DNA from: Algiphilus sp965216485
Lineage (GTDB): Bacteria; Pseudomonadota; Gammaproteobacteria; Nevskiales; Nevskiaceae
Length of the DNA: 64,000 bases
Assembly (NCBI RefSeq): GCF_965216485.1
Contig: NZ_OZ244162.1
Span: 372,001 to 436,000 of the forward strand
Direction of reading: 5' to 3'
The notes beneath the pieces are model-generated. The model had not been told where the DNA came from, searched no databases, and saw only the letters and a program-made list of their open reading frames with translations. Shown in pieces: positions 16,970 through 25,192 of this stretch; position 1 is the first letter of the stretch; each line of letters opens with the position of its first letter. The translations under genes and the position numbers were made by a program.

Positions 16970-19900
16970 TCAGTTTCCGGCGCAGCTCTCGGAGCCCGGA
17001 TAGCGACTGTCGTCGGCCACCACCACGTTATTGATCCAGTTGCGGATCAAATCGTAGGCCTGGGTATGCACCACGCTGCGCGCGATGGGTGGCATCTGCG
17101 CCGCTGGCGTATCGGCTTCCGGCCCCAGCCGGTAGGGCAGGATGGAGCCATCCGCATCCATCGGTTTGATATCGACGGTGCGGCCGCCGCTGCCCTCGGC
17201 ACCTGTGGCCGTCGGCCCCTTGCAGATGCCGTAGCTGGTATCGACGGGGCGGAAGACGTCCAGGTAGTAACCCGTATTGGCGGCGAAGCCGCGCGGGTTG
17301 TGACAGTGCTGGCAATTCACCTCCAGCCAGGCACGGGTGCGCGCCTCAATGTCCTCGTCGGAACCCGCCGGGAAGCCAGCATCCCCGGGCACGTTGAACT
17401 TGGGCAAACGCCCCAGATTGGTGGCGATCTGCGAAGTGGCATCCACACCCAGGTCCGAGGGGCATCCCGACATATAGCCGTTCTCACACAGCCAGGCAAT
17501 CTGGTTGTTGCCCGCGATGGGATGGCGGCTCTGATCCGTGACCACCATCGACTCCGAGGCATAGGGGCGATTGAAGTTGCGCACCTTGGGCCCGATTGGC
17601 GCCGAGCCCGCTTCCAGGTCCTGGTTGGCGTGGCAGCTCAGGCACTGGTTGGCGGTGGGCACGCTATAGCTGTCCGTGGCGCCCTGCAGGCGTTCGCCGG
17701 TATTGACGTCCTCGAAGTTCCAGCTTGCCTGAATCCCGTTCTGGCCGCGCATCTGCAGTTCGGCAACGCGCTCGCCGTTGGCCTTGGTGCGCCAGATATA
17801 GGGCAGGCCCACCCAGCGCGTGCCGCCGCTGCTCGTGTCGCGCTTGATCAGAAGCCGCGTTTCGATGTGGTCTTCAGAGCCGTCGCTGGCGAAGGAGAAG
17901 GTCTTGGCGATGATCGTGCCGGTGGGGAAGACCAGCGTACCGGAGGGCTGGGTGGCCTCCGGCGCCGTATAGGTCATCGTCTCGCCGGGCGGCAGGTATG
18001 CCACGCGGTACTTCACGGAGTAATCCGAGAAGAGCTTGGTGTTCAGCACGAAGGGGAAGCCACGGCCATTCGGCTCGCTGGTCGGATCCTCGTCATCCTG
18101 GAACAGGTGGTACTGCGACAGCGTCGGGCAGTTCACCGCGGCGGCGGCGAAATTGACCTCGCCGGGGGCGACATCGGCATTGCAGAGGGCCGCCACTTCC
18201 TCGTCGCTGGGCGCCGGGTCGAGTTCGCCACTGGGCACGAAGGGCGGGATCACCACCGGTTCAATCTGCGGCAGATTCGCGCCGTACTGGGTCTCGCAGT
18301 CATGCGGTGACATGTCCAGATCGGCGGGGAATTCGGCGACCCCCGTCACCACACTCTGCAGACCCTCGGGGCTGAGCAGGTCACCGACCGGATCGTCACC
18401 AAGCAGGGCGAGTACCGCTTCCAGACCCCGCGTGCCGTGGAAGTTGCTGTAGGTGATGCTGTCGGCACCGAAGTCGTTGCTGCTGTCGATGCAGGAAGAA
18501 AAGAACTGCGGCACCTTGCGGGGATTGTCCGGCTGATCGGTGCGGAACTTGTAGGCGTTGTAGTGACACGCCGGCTGCGGTTCCTCGTTGGTATGGCGCG
18601 GCTTGCCCGGGAAATTCTCCTCTTCGGGGAGCGGCTGGCCGTTGGCATCGGTGGGATAGGGGCAGTCCGGGTCGTATTCCGGCAGCAAACCATCCCAGAT
18701 GATATGCGCACCACGGATCGGGTTGGCGCCCGGCGGGCAGCTGCCCGGGCTGGTCAGACAGCCGGCCGCCGTCTTGACGCCAAGGATGGCGGGCAGCAGC
18801 CGCGCCACATCCTGATTTGCGAGATCATTGGTCGTGGGCAGCGGAATGCCGTTGCCATTGTTGCGGAAGGTGTTGCGGAAGATGCGCATGCCCTCGGTAT
18901 AGAAGTCGATCTTCTTGTCCGTGGGCCGGCCGGCGCCTTCCGGGAACAACTCGTAACTGACGTGGATGATGCCGCCGGTATTGTTGTCGATGAACTCGTT
19001 GTCGTAGACATCGATCCGGTCGTAGGCCAGCGTGATCATGCCGCTGCCCGGCGGCACATTGGCGACGAAGCCGCCCTCGGTGAAGTTGTAGGTGTTGTTC
19101 ATGCGCGAGATGTTGTTGCGCATGATCGTGCGCTCACCATATTGGGTGAGGTTGTCCAGATCGTAGATCAGGAAGCCGCCGGTATTGCACTCGGCCAGAT
19201 TGTTCGAATACTCGCCATGACGGACGTTCTCGATCTCCAGACCGAAGACGTTATAGGCCGCGCGCGAGTTGCGGATGATGGCGTTGGAGGTCTGACCGAC
19301 ATAGATGCCCGCGTCGGAGGCCCCGATGGATTCCGCGCCATCGACCAGAATGTTCTTGGATTTGACCGGATAGATGCCGTAGCGGCCGGCCTTGTCGCTC
19401 ACCGTGTAGTCCGGAGACGTGGTATCGGCGCCGGGGAACTGGTTCTCCGGCGCGCTCGGGTCGAGTGTCGCGGGGTCGGTGCAGGCCACCTGCAGCGGAC
19501 TGTCTTCGCCGCGATAGTTGTCTGCCGTCACAGGATTGGGCGATTCGCGACCGCCGCCCGAGGACCAGAAGGTGCGCACCCGACGCACGGTGCCGTGATC
19601 GACATTGCGCATCTCGATGCCATTGCCGGCCGAATCGGCGACCGTCAGATCCTCGATGACCACGCCGCGCACCTCGTCGACCAGAATGCCTTCCACGCCA
19701 TCGCTGTTGCGGAAGGACAGCACCGTCTCGTCCATGCCGCAGCCCTTGATGGTGACTGCCTCGGTCTGGGTCAGCAGCAAGGTCGACGTCAGATCATAGA
19801 AGCCGCAGTCGAAGCGGATCGTGTCACCCGGTCGCGCGCGAATGAAGGCTTCGATGGCCTGGTCCGTGGCGTTGGCCCCGATGGGCACATCCAGCGTTCG

Positions 19901-20056
19901 TCCCGGTGCAGAACCGCCGCCGTTTCCGCCGCCATTGCCGCCACCGCCGCCGCTACCACCCGAGCCGGCGTTATCGGACGAGCCGCTACCGCCACATCCA
20001 GCGGCAAGAATGGCTACGAAAAAGGGCACCGCGAGCGAGCGAATGAGGGTCTGCAT
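16970..20056 (-). CDS. Beta-helix and diheme c-type cytochrome fusion lipoprotein
   Basis: 1028 aa. MQTLIRSLAVPF... with lipobox ILAAGC (lipidated Cys21) and a Ser/Gly-rich linker is followed by a right-handed parallel beta-helix of about 500 residues (repeats such as GVVIEDLTVADSAGNGIEM, DNEFIDNNTGGI, NTFRNNGNG). From about residue 640 it resembles the SO_2930/HNE_0200-type diheme cytochrome module, with haem motifs CLSCH and CQHCH and an AQMPP.ARSVVHTQA ending. The two modules are, as I recall, normally separate neighbouring genes. ATG 20056 has AGGAGGAAAGCG upstream. Likely a surface or periplasmic electron-transfer/polysaccharide-binding protein; function unknown. Confidence 0.82.
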   Translation of the reverse strand: MQTLIRSLAVPFFVAILAAGCGGSGSSDNAGSGGSGGGGGNGGGNGGGSAPGRTLDVPIGANATDQAIEAFIRARPGDTIRFDCGFYDLTSTLLLTQTEAVTIKGCGMDETVLSFRNSDGVEGILVDEVRGVVIEDLTVADSAGNGIEMRNVDHGTVRRVRTFWSSGGGRESPNPVTADNYRGEDSPLQVACTDPATLDPSAPENQFPGADTTSPDYTVSDKAGRYGIYPVKSKNILVDGAESIGASDAGIYVGQTSNAIIRNSRAAYNVFGLEIENVRHGEYSNNLAECNTGGFLIYDLDNLTQYGERTIMRNNISRMNNTYNFTEGGFVANVPPGSGMITLAYDRIDVYDNEFIDNNTGGIIHVSYELFPEGAGRPTDKKIDFYTEGMRIFRNTFRNNGNGIPLPTTNDLANQDVARLLPAILGVKTAAGCLTSPGSCPPGANPIRGAHIIWDGLLPEYDPDCPYPTDANGQPLPEEENFPGKPRHTNEEPQPACHYNAYKFRTDQPDNPRKVPQFFSSCIDSSNDFGADSITYSNFHGTRGLEAVLALLGDDPVGDLLSPEGLQSVVTGVAEFPADLDMSPHDCETQYGANLPQIEPVVIPPFVPSGELDPAPSDEEVAALCNADVAPGEVNFAAAAVNCPTLSQYHLFQDDEDPTSEPNGRGFPFVLNTKLFSDYSVKYRVAYLPPGETMTYTAPEATQPSGTLVFPTGTIIAKTFSFASDGSEDHIETRLLIKRDTSSGGTRWVGLPYIWRTKANGERVAELQMRGQNGIQASWNFEDVNTGERLQGATDSYSVPTANQCLSCHANQDLEAGSAPIGPKVRNFNRPYASESMVVTDQSRHPIAGNNQIAWLCENGYMSGCPSDLGVDATSQIATNLGRLPKFNVPGDAGFPAGSDEDIEARTRAWLEVNCQHCHNPRGFAANTGYYLDVFRPVDTSYGICKGPTATGAEGSGGRTVDIKPMDADGSILPYRLGPEADTPAAQMPPIARSVVHTQAYDLIRNWINNVVVADDSRYPGSESCAGN

Positions 20057-20223
20057 CGCTTTCCTCCTGGCTTGTGCCGCCAAGTTGATCAGCACGTTGT
20101 CATGAACAAGTCGTGCAGCATGCCAGCGGCTGCGCGTGCTGCGCATCGCAATTCCTTAGTAATTTGCCCTACTTTGCCGAATCATTGTCGATATCCGGCT
20201 TGCAAGGGGGCGCGAAATGCGAT

Positions 20224-21141
20224 TCAGCCAGCCGTGTCGCCGTAGCGCGTCACACGGAGAATCTCGGCCATCTTGTCGCGGTCGATTTCGAGCACATTGC
20301 CACCCTCGGCCTCATATCTCCGCCAGGCAATCTGGATCGGACTCTGCCCGTCCGTGACCAGCGGATGACGCCGGGGGTCATAACCGCGCCGGAAGGCGGG
20401 CAACGCGTTCTTGAGAAAGATGCCACCAAGACGCAGGAAGAAGCCCACACAGCGCAGAGCGCGGCGTGGACGCCGCAGCCAGCCCTCGACGCGCGCCATG
20501 TGGAAGTAGGCCGTGAAGGTCTCGCGAAAGATGTGAGTGAGCGCGACCAGCACCATCCACTTGCGGTACCACTCGTGTTCGCCGTAGAGATGGCGGTAGA
20601 CGTCAATGGCCACCGCGCCGTGCTCCACCTCTTCCACCTGATGCCAGACCCAGAGCGCGTTCATGAGCGGCTGCGCATCGGCCAGCCAGCGCGGATGGTT
20701 TTGCAGAATGATCCCACCCGCGAGAAAGGTGAAAGTCTCATAACCGGCGGTGAAACCGGTCAGCCGCTTGAGGCTGTCCCGGTTGGCGGCACCTTCAAAG
20801 TATTTCTTGTTCGCCGCCTCGAATTCGGGCATGCGCGGATAGCGCTCTGCCAGGCGGGCGTTGAGCTTCAGGAAGTTATTGGCGTGGTGCGCTTCCTGAC
20901 CGATGATGGCGGTGGCGTCGCGCTTGAGTTCGGGGTCGGTGATGTGCTCCCGCGCCTTGCGCATGCTGTGCACCAGATAGCGCTCGAAGTAGGGCACATG
21001 CACGCCAAGGGCGTTCAGGAAGACCGCGAATTCGGGTACGCGCGGACTCCAGACGAAATCCGCCTGCGTCAGTTCGTCGATCGTGAACTTCAGCGGCCGG
21101 ACCGGAAAACCCTGCATGGGATGGGTGGCAACGCTCGCCAT
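20224..21141 (-). CDS. PF10118 metal-dependent hydrolase (paralogue 2)
   Basis: 305 aa, second member of the predicted metal-dependent hydrolase family. Putative metal ligands are in GQEAHHANNF, YETFTFLAGG and WHQVEEVEHGAVAIDVY. Compared with paralogues 1 and 3 the middle motif has Thr in place of the His of xEHxT, and the C-terminal PGFHPW is replaced by YDPRRHP, so it may differ in activity. ATG 21141 is directly preceded by AGGAGGAGACC. It is divergent from a styrene-oxide-isomerase-like gene with about 140 bases between them. Confidence 0.83.
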   Translation of the reverse strand: MASVATHPMQGFPVRPLKFTIDELTQADFVWSPRVPEFAVFLNALGVHVPYFERYLVHSMRKAREHITDPELKRDATAIIGQEAHHANNFLKLNARLAERYPRMPEFEAANKKYFEGAANRDSLKRLTGFTAGYETFTFLAGGIILQNHPRWLADAQPLMNALWVWHQVEEVEHGAVAIDVYRHLYGEHEWYRKWMVLVALTHIFRETFTAYFHMARVEGWLRRPRRALRCVGFFLRLGGIFLKNALPAFRRGYDPRRHPLVTDGQSPIQIAWRRYEAEGGNVLEIDRDKMAEILRVTRYGDTAG

Positions 21142-21283
21142 GGTCTCCTCCTGCACCACTTCAGGGTGCTTTCAAGGCGCGTAATGCGGACTACGCATAC
21201 GCAATACATGCAGCATAATCCTTCTTGCCGCAGGAATGAAGCCTGCTTCGGTGCATCGGAACACAACACACAAAGGGGACGCC

Positions 21284-21769
21284 ATGAACCACGAGCACGC
21301 ACACCGCATGATGAAGAACGGCATCGCTTCGATGCTGCTTGCCATGATCGGTGGATTCTTTCTCACCTTCGAGATGCTCGGCGGCATCTCCTTTTCGCCG
21401 GTTCCGGTCTTCATGGACATGGAGATCCCCGGCACGGCGCGCGGCTGGCGCATCCTGCATATCGGCATGCTGATGAACGGCATCATGGCCATCGCCCTGG
21501 CTGCCGCGCTCAAGGCCGTGGTGCTACCCAGCGGGCGCGCGGCGATGGTGAGCTGGGGCGTGGTCATCGCAGTCTGGGGCAACGCGATGTTCTATCTGTT
21601 CGGCATGTTCGCCGAGAATCATGGCCTCAGCCTGCATGACTCCCCGCTGGGCGAGGCCAGCCTGGCCGGCGCACTGGCCTTCGTGCCCGCCATTATTGGC
21701 GCGGTCACCCTGTTCGCCGCCCTCCTGTTCCTGCTCGGGGCAAAAGCGCGATCGGGGGCCAACGGATAG
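21284..21769 (+). CDS. Styrene-oxide-isomerase-like (StyC-like) membrane protein
   Basis: 161 aa, four predicted membrane helices. It resembles StyC, the haem-b membrane enzyme that rearranges styrene oxide to phenylacetaldehyde: IPGTARGWRILHIGMLMNG matches StyC's VPGSPEGWARAHSGPALNG, and NAMFYLFGMFAENHGLS matches its NVGFYFFSNFSPNRGLT. His59, Asn65 and Tyr104 sit at StyC positions 58, 64 and 103, the haem-ligand and active-site residues as I recall them. AAGGGGAC precedes ATG 21284. No styrene monooxygenase is nearby, so the natural substrate may be another epoxide or absent. Confidence 0.68.
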   Translation: MNHEHAHRMMKNGIASMLLAMIGGFFLTFEMLGGISFSPVPVFMDMEIPGTARGWRILHIGMLMNGIMAIALAAALKAVVLPSGRAAMVSWGVVIAVWGNAMFYLFGMFAENHGLSLHDSPLGEASLAGALAFVPAIIGAVTLFAALLFLLGAKARSGANG

Positions 21770-21855
21770 CGCGCGACCGAGAGGACCTTGCAGGGCATCA
21801 TGGAACACTGCGGCAGGGGCGCGCTCTAAGCAGAACCCCTTGCGACGAGAAGGAC

Positions 21856-22383
21856 ATGAGAAGCGCCGTTCTATGCCTTGCCCTGCTGTTCGTCACCGCC
21901 TGCGCCACCGGCCCCACACCGTATCAGCCGCGACCGGAGGATGGCCTGCACGGCTACAGTGAGCAGGCACTGGAGCCAGACCGCGTGCGCGTGGTCTTCC
22001 GAGGCAACTTTCTGACGCCACAGGAGACCGTGGAAAACTATCTGCTCTACCGTGCTGCGGAGATCACTGTGGAGCGGGGTTACCGCTACTTCGTACCGAG
22101 TCTGCACAAGGTAGAAGAGGATCGCCCCCATCAGACCGTGGTGACTGGCATCACCACCGGCTTCGGGTGGCATGGCGACCCCTTTGGCACCAGCCTGATC
22201 ATCGTCGACCGGGTCCCCGCGCAGGGCGGAGAGAGTTATCGGGCCTCGGCCATCTTCAAGCTGCTGCAGGAAGCCCCCGCACAGCACGCCATCGACGCCT
22301 TCGATGCCCGTGAGGTCCTCGAAACCCTCGGCCCCAGCATCATGCGGCCTTCCGAGGACGCGTCCACCGCCACCACATCCTAG
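21856..22383 (+). CDS. CC0125/CC1285-family lipoprotein
   Basis: 175 aa. The signal MRSAVLCLALLFVTAC has a lipobox FVTAC, so the mature protein is lipidated at Cys16. The body has the family's pattern: YQPRPEDGLHGYSEQALEPDRVRVVFRGN, then QETVENYLLYRAAEITVERGYRYF. Members are small outer-membrane or periplasmic lipoproteins of unknown function; the N-terminal conserved core YxxxxxxGYSE is clear. ATG 21856 with GAAGGA upstream. Confidence 0.8.
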   Translation: MRSAVLCLALLFVTACATGPTPYQPRPEDGLHGYSEQALEPDRVRVVFRGNFLTPQETVENYLLYRAAEITVERGYRYFVPSLHKVEEDRPHQTVVTGITTGFGWHGDPFGTSLIIVDRVPAQGGESYRASAIFKLLQEAPAQHAIDAFDAREVLETLGPSIMRPSEDASTATTS

Positions 22384-22393
22384 TCGGCCAGCG

Positions 22394-23326
22394 TTACACC
22401 TCAGCCAGTCCGACCAGACCAACCGCCAAGGGCCACCACATCGACAGCCGTGTGTCGCTGCGTCCCGCCACCGGCTCGGAGGCGGCTGCCCGCGCGCGCA
22501 AGACGATCAAGCGGTAGCTCTTCCAATGCGAAAATGCTTGCGGATTGCGCTCACCACTCAGGTACTTGCGCCGAAAGCGCTCCAGACGTCGGCGCATGAA
22601 CCAGGCAGCAAGGCGGCTGATCCTGGGATAGTGCGCACGCGCATACTGGCCGATGATGGCGGAGCCAGGGCCCACCAGCTCGGCGCGCAGCTGATCGTAG
22701 ACCGCCATCGTAGGCGCTACACGCGCGGTGATATCCATACCCACGGCGGCTTCCAGACCCGCATCCCGCACAGCAGGCGCAAATCGCGTGTAACGATGGC
22801 CGCCGCCCATGGGCCCCTTGCCCGCGGCTTCGGTCTTGAAGAAATCGCAGATCACAATTTTGCCGCCCGGTCGCAGCAGGGCGCGGGCACGCGGCAATGC
22901 AATGTCCATAGGAATGTACTGGAAGCTCTCGCTGAACAGCACCACGTCGAACTGCGCCTGCGTTTCCAGTGCCTCGAAGCGACATTCGTGGACCTCCACC
23001 GCATCACCCAGGCGTTCGCGCGTGCGCGCGGCGAGCACCGCGGAAGGAGAAACGCAGGTCACCGTATGTCCGCGCTCGACGAGCCGCTGTGCCACCACAC
23101 CTGCACCGCAACCCACATCCAGTACCGAGGTCGCTTCGGTCGGAATATGGGTGAGGAGAAACTCGGTATAGCGTCGCTGCGCCTCCGCAATGTTGCCGAG
23201 ACAGGGCGGCAGGTCTTCATCCCACAGCCCATAGTGCAGGGCATCGGTCCCCGCAAAATAACGTAGCGCGAGCAAGCCCAGTTCAAGCCCCAGTTCGCGC
23301 GTATCGGCAGCGACAGGCGTTGGCAT
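22394..23326 (-). CDS. SAM-dependent methyltransferase
   Basis: 310 aa class I methyltransferase. Motif I SVLDVGCGAGVVAQRL binds S-adenosylmethionine; motif II-like FDVVLFSESFQYIP and the post-motif strand LLRPGGKIVICDFF are present. A N-terminal segment ALHYGLWDEDLPP is seen in small-molecule or quinone/sterol-type methyltransferases. The C-terminal 90 residues include RRRLERFRRKYLSGE and a final hydrophobic stretch WWPLAVGLVGLAEV. Substrate unknown. Convergent with the upstream lipoprotein gene. Confidence 0.82.
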   Translation of the reverse strand: MPTPVAADTRELGLELGLLALRYFAGTDALHYGLWDEDLPPCLGNIAEAQRRYTEFLLTHIPTEATSVLDVGCGAGVVAQRLVERGHTVTCVSPSAVLAARTRERLGDAVEVHECRFEALETQAQFDVVLFSESFQYIPMDIALPRARALLRPGGKIVICDFFKTEAAGKGPMGGGHRYTRFAPAVRDAGLEAAVGMDITARVAPTMAVYDQLRAELVGPGSAIIGQYARAHYPRISRLAAWFMRRRLERFRRKYLSGERNPQAFSHWKSYRLIVLRARAAASEPVAGRSDTRLSMWWPLAVGLVGLAEV

Positions 23327-23477
23327 CTAGACAAGGCTCCGAACTTGGGGGTTGCCCATCATTGCTCAGATCGCTGCACTGCAGCAATCATCGGTCAAAC
23401 ACGGCGCAATAAGTCCGCGTGCCCCCGTGGTACGGCCCACGAGGGGGGCTGCGCCCCGCACTCCATGACGGAGCGGC

Positions 23478-24044
23478 TCAACCCATGGCGATCACGGGAC
23501 GTCCGGCGATCCAGGGATGCACGACGATGAGCAAGGCAGCCAGGACCAGGCCGATGATGGCGCTGACCGTGGTGCGCACCGCGCCCACCGGTTCCGGCTT
23601 GACCCAGGCACCGTCGCGGCGCTTGATGAAGATCACCTCCAGCACCGCCCAGGCCAGAAAGCCGCCGAAGAGGATCAGCGAACGCCACTCGCCATTGGCG
23701 AGCAGATGCGCCACTGCCCACAGCTTGACGCCGGTGAGCTGCGGGTGCCGGATGATCCGCTTGATGTCGGTGGGCGCACGCGCGCTGATGAAGAGCACCA
23801 CAGCGATGGGCACAAGCAGCAGAGTGGCGTGACGCAGACCGATGGGAGGCACATAGGCCGAGGTAGGCGGCATGGCCTGCCAGCCAAGCACGATGATGAC
23901 CAGCGACAGCACGATCACGAGCGAGAACAGCCCCTTGTAGGGCCCCAGCCCCAGCGTGTCGACAAGGTGCTGCCGTGCCGACGGCGCAACCGCCACGAAC
24001 AGATGCGTCACCGCCCACAGCACGATACCTAGACTGAGCAGCAT
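23478..24044 (-). CDS. NnrU-family membrane protein
   Basis: 188 aa with five to six predicted membrane helices: LGIVLWAVTHLFVAVAP at the N-terminus, LIIHPQLTGVKLWAVAHLLANG-like IRHPQLTGVKLWAVAHLLANG in the middle, and AVRTTVSAIIGLVLAALLIV near the end. The motif IRHPQLTG..LWA.AHLL.NG is diagnostic of NnrU (PF07298), originally linked to nitrite/nitric oxide reduction and later related to zeta-carotene isomerase. No denitrification or carotenoid gene is in the window, so the physiological role is open. AAGGAG precedes the ATG. Confidence 0.88.
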   Translation of the reverse strand: MLLSLGIVLWAVTHLFVAVAPSARQHLVDTLGLGPYKGLFSLVIVLSLVIIVLGWQAMPPTSAYVPPIGLRHATLLLVPIAVVLFISARAPTDIKRIIRHPQLTGVKLWAVAHLLANGEWRSLILFGGFLAWAVLEVIFIKRRDGAWVKPEPVGAVRTTVSAIIGLVLAALLIVVHPWIAGRPVIAMG

Positions 24045-24291
24045 CGTTTCGCTCCTTCCGCTCCCTGAATGACAGGCAGCCTAGCAGCATTCCGGCACTA
24101 TCCGTACGGACGCCACGCAGGCGCCGTTATGCGCTACCGCGGGGGCGACACAGAAGCGAGCGTGATGGGCGGGTCACGTGAAAGGGCCGATGAGAGCGGC
24201 CACACAGGCGATGCGCCTGATCCGGGCGATGTCCCCAAACGCACCTGCCGGCGACCACAATCACGCCTGCCCGCGCCCACGCGCGGGCGGA

Positions 24292-24606
24292 TTACAAGCC
24301 GGTCGCGTTGCCGAGTCCGCCGAGGGGCTGATTGATCGCACCCTCCAGCGTGGAGGTCGGCGCGCTAAGCGGCCCGGCGCTGCGCTCAGAGGGGCAGGCC
24401 TGCCGCGGCTGCGCTGCGGGGTCGCGTGCATTCTCCGGGCAGCGCCTGCTCCGATCAGCGCGCAGCGCCTCCTCCGTCATCGCGCGACGCTCTGCCTGTT
24501 CGCTGTCCGTGGCATTCGCTTGATCCTGCGCGTCGGGGGTCGTGGCGCAGGCTGCCAACAGCGTGGCGGCCAACAATGTGCAGCTGATACGCAAAGCATG
24601 GGGCAT
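24292..24606 (-). CDS. Small lipoprotein, unknown function
   Basis: 104 aa. The signal MPHALRISCTLLAATLLAAC has lipobox LLAAC. The mature part is short, polar, rich in Ala, Glu and Arg, with SEQAERRAMTEEALRADRSRRC, and shows no known domain. ATG 24606 has a near-perfect AGGAGG upstream, which makes the small gene credible. It is the last gene of the leftward run that contains rmuC and the P-loop kinase. Confidence 0.6.
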   Translation of the reverse strand: MPHALRISCTLLAATLLAACATTPDAQDQANATDSEQAERRAMTEEALRADRSRRCPENARDPAAQPRQACPSERSAGPLSAPTSTLEGAINQPLGGLGNATGL

Positions 24607-24706
24607 GGGCTGCCTCCTTGTTCGATTCCTCAATGACGGTTGCCATGTAGACATTGCGGCATTGGGCGTGTTCCATCCGCGCGCCGGTGCTCTTGGCACC
24701 CCGCGC

Positions 24707-25192
24707 TCAAAGCGCGGCGTAGTCCTCAATCCTGCGGAGCTCGCGCTTGTCCCCGCTGAAGACCTCGAAGAGCGCACGATGGCGGATCAGGCCATACTCG
24801 TCCCGGCGCTCGGGATAGGCCCGCACCCAGGCGATGAGGGCGTCCAGATGGGCGTCCTGTTCAGCCGCGCTGGCGAATTTGTCCGGCTCCCAGGGCCGTC
24901 GGCGGCAATGGGCAACACAGACCTCCACGCCCGGATTGAGGAACAGCAGATGATCGCAATCCGGCAGCAGCGCCTCGGCGATGTCGGCATAGCAGCCTTC
25001 GATCACGCGATGCACCTGCCCTTGGACCAGCGCCTGCAGTGCTGCCACGCTGGCCTGAACGGGGTGGCGCTGCGTGCCTTCGGCGAAGGCGACACGGTCC
25101 ATGGACAAAGGCGCCACCCCCAGTTCGGCGGCGAGACGCCGCGCCAGCGTGGTCTTGCCCGACCCACTGTTGCCGATGATGAGGATATTCAC
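24707..25192 (-). CDS. P-loop small-molecule kinase (topology-modulation/adenylate-kinase-like)
   Basis: 161 aa. The Walker A GNSGSGKTTLARRLA is at residues 7-21, followed by LSMDRVAF (substrate-strand Asp) and IEGCYADIAEALLPDCDHLLFLNP, a pattern shared by small nucleoside-kinase-like and 'DNA topology modulation' FlaR-type proteins. Length and layout fit a small NMP-kinase-like enzyme, but the substrate is unknown. It overlaps the end of rmuC by four bases (ATGA), so the two are translationally coupled. Confidence 0.75.
   Translation of the reverse strand: MNILIIGNSGSGKTTLARRLAAELGVAPLSMDRVAFAEGTQRHPVQASVAALQALVQGQVHRVIEGCYADIAEALLPDCDHLLFLNPGVEVCVAHCRRRPWEPDKFASAAEQDAHLDALIAWVRAYPERRDEYGLIRHRALFEVFSGDKRELRRIEDYAAL

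Noticed and set aside
18437..20245. Long plus-strand open frame opposite the beta-helix gene
   Set aside because: Antisense to a clearly conserved protein with haem motifs; its sequence is low-complexity shadow.
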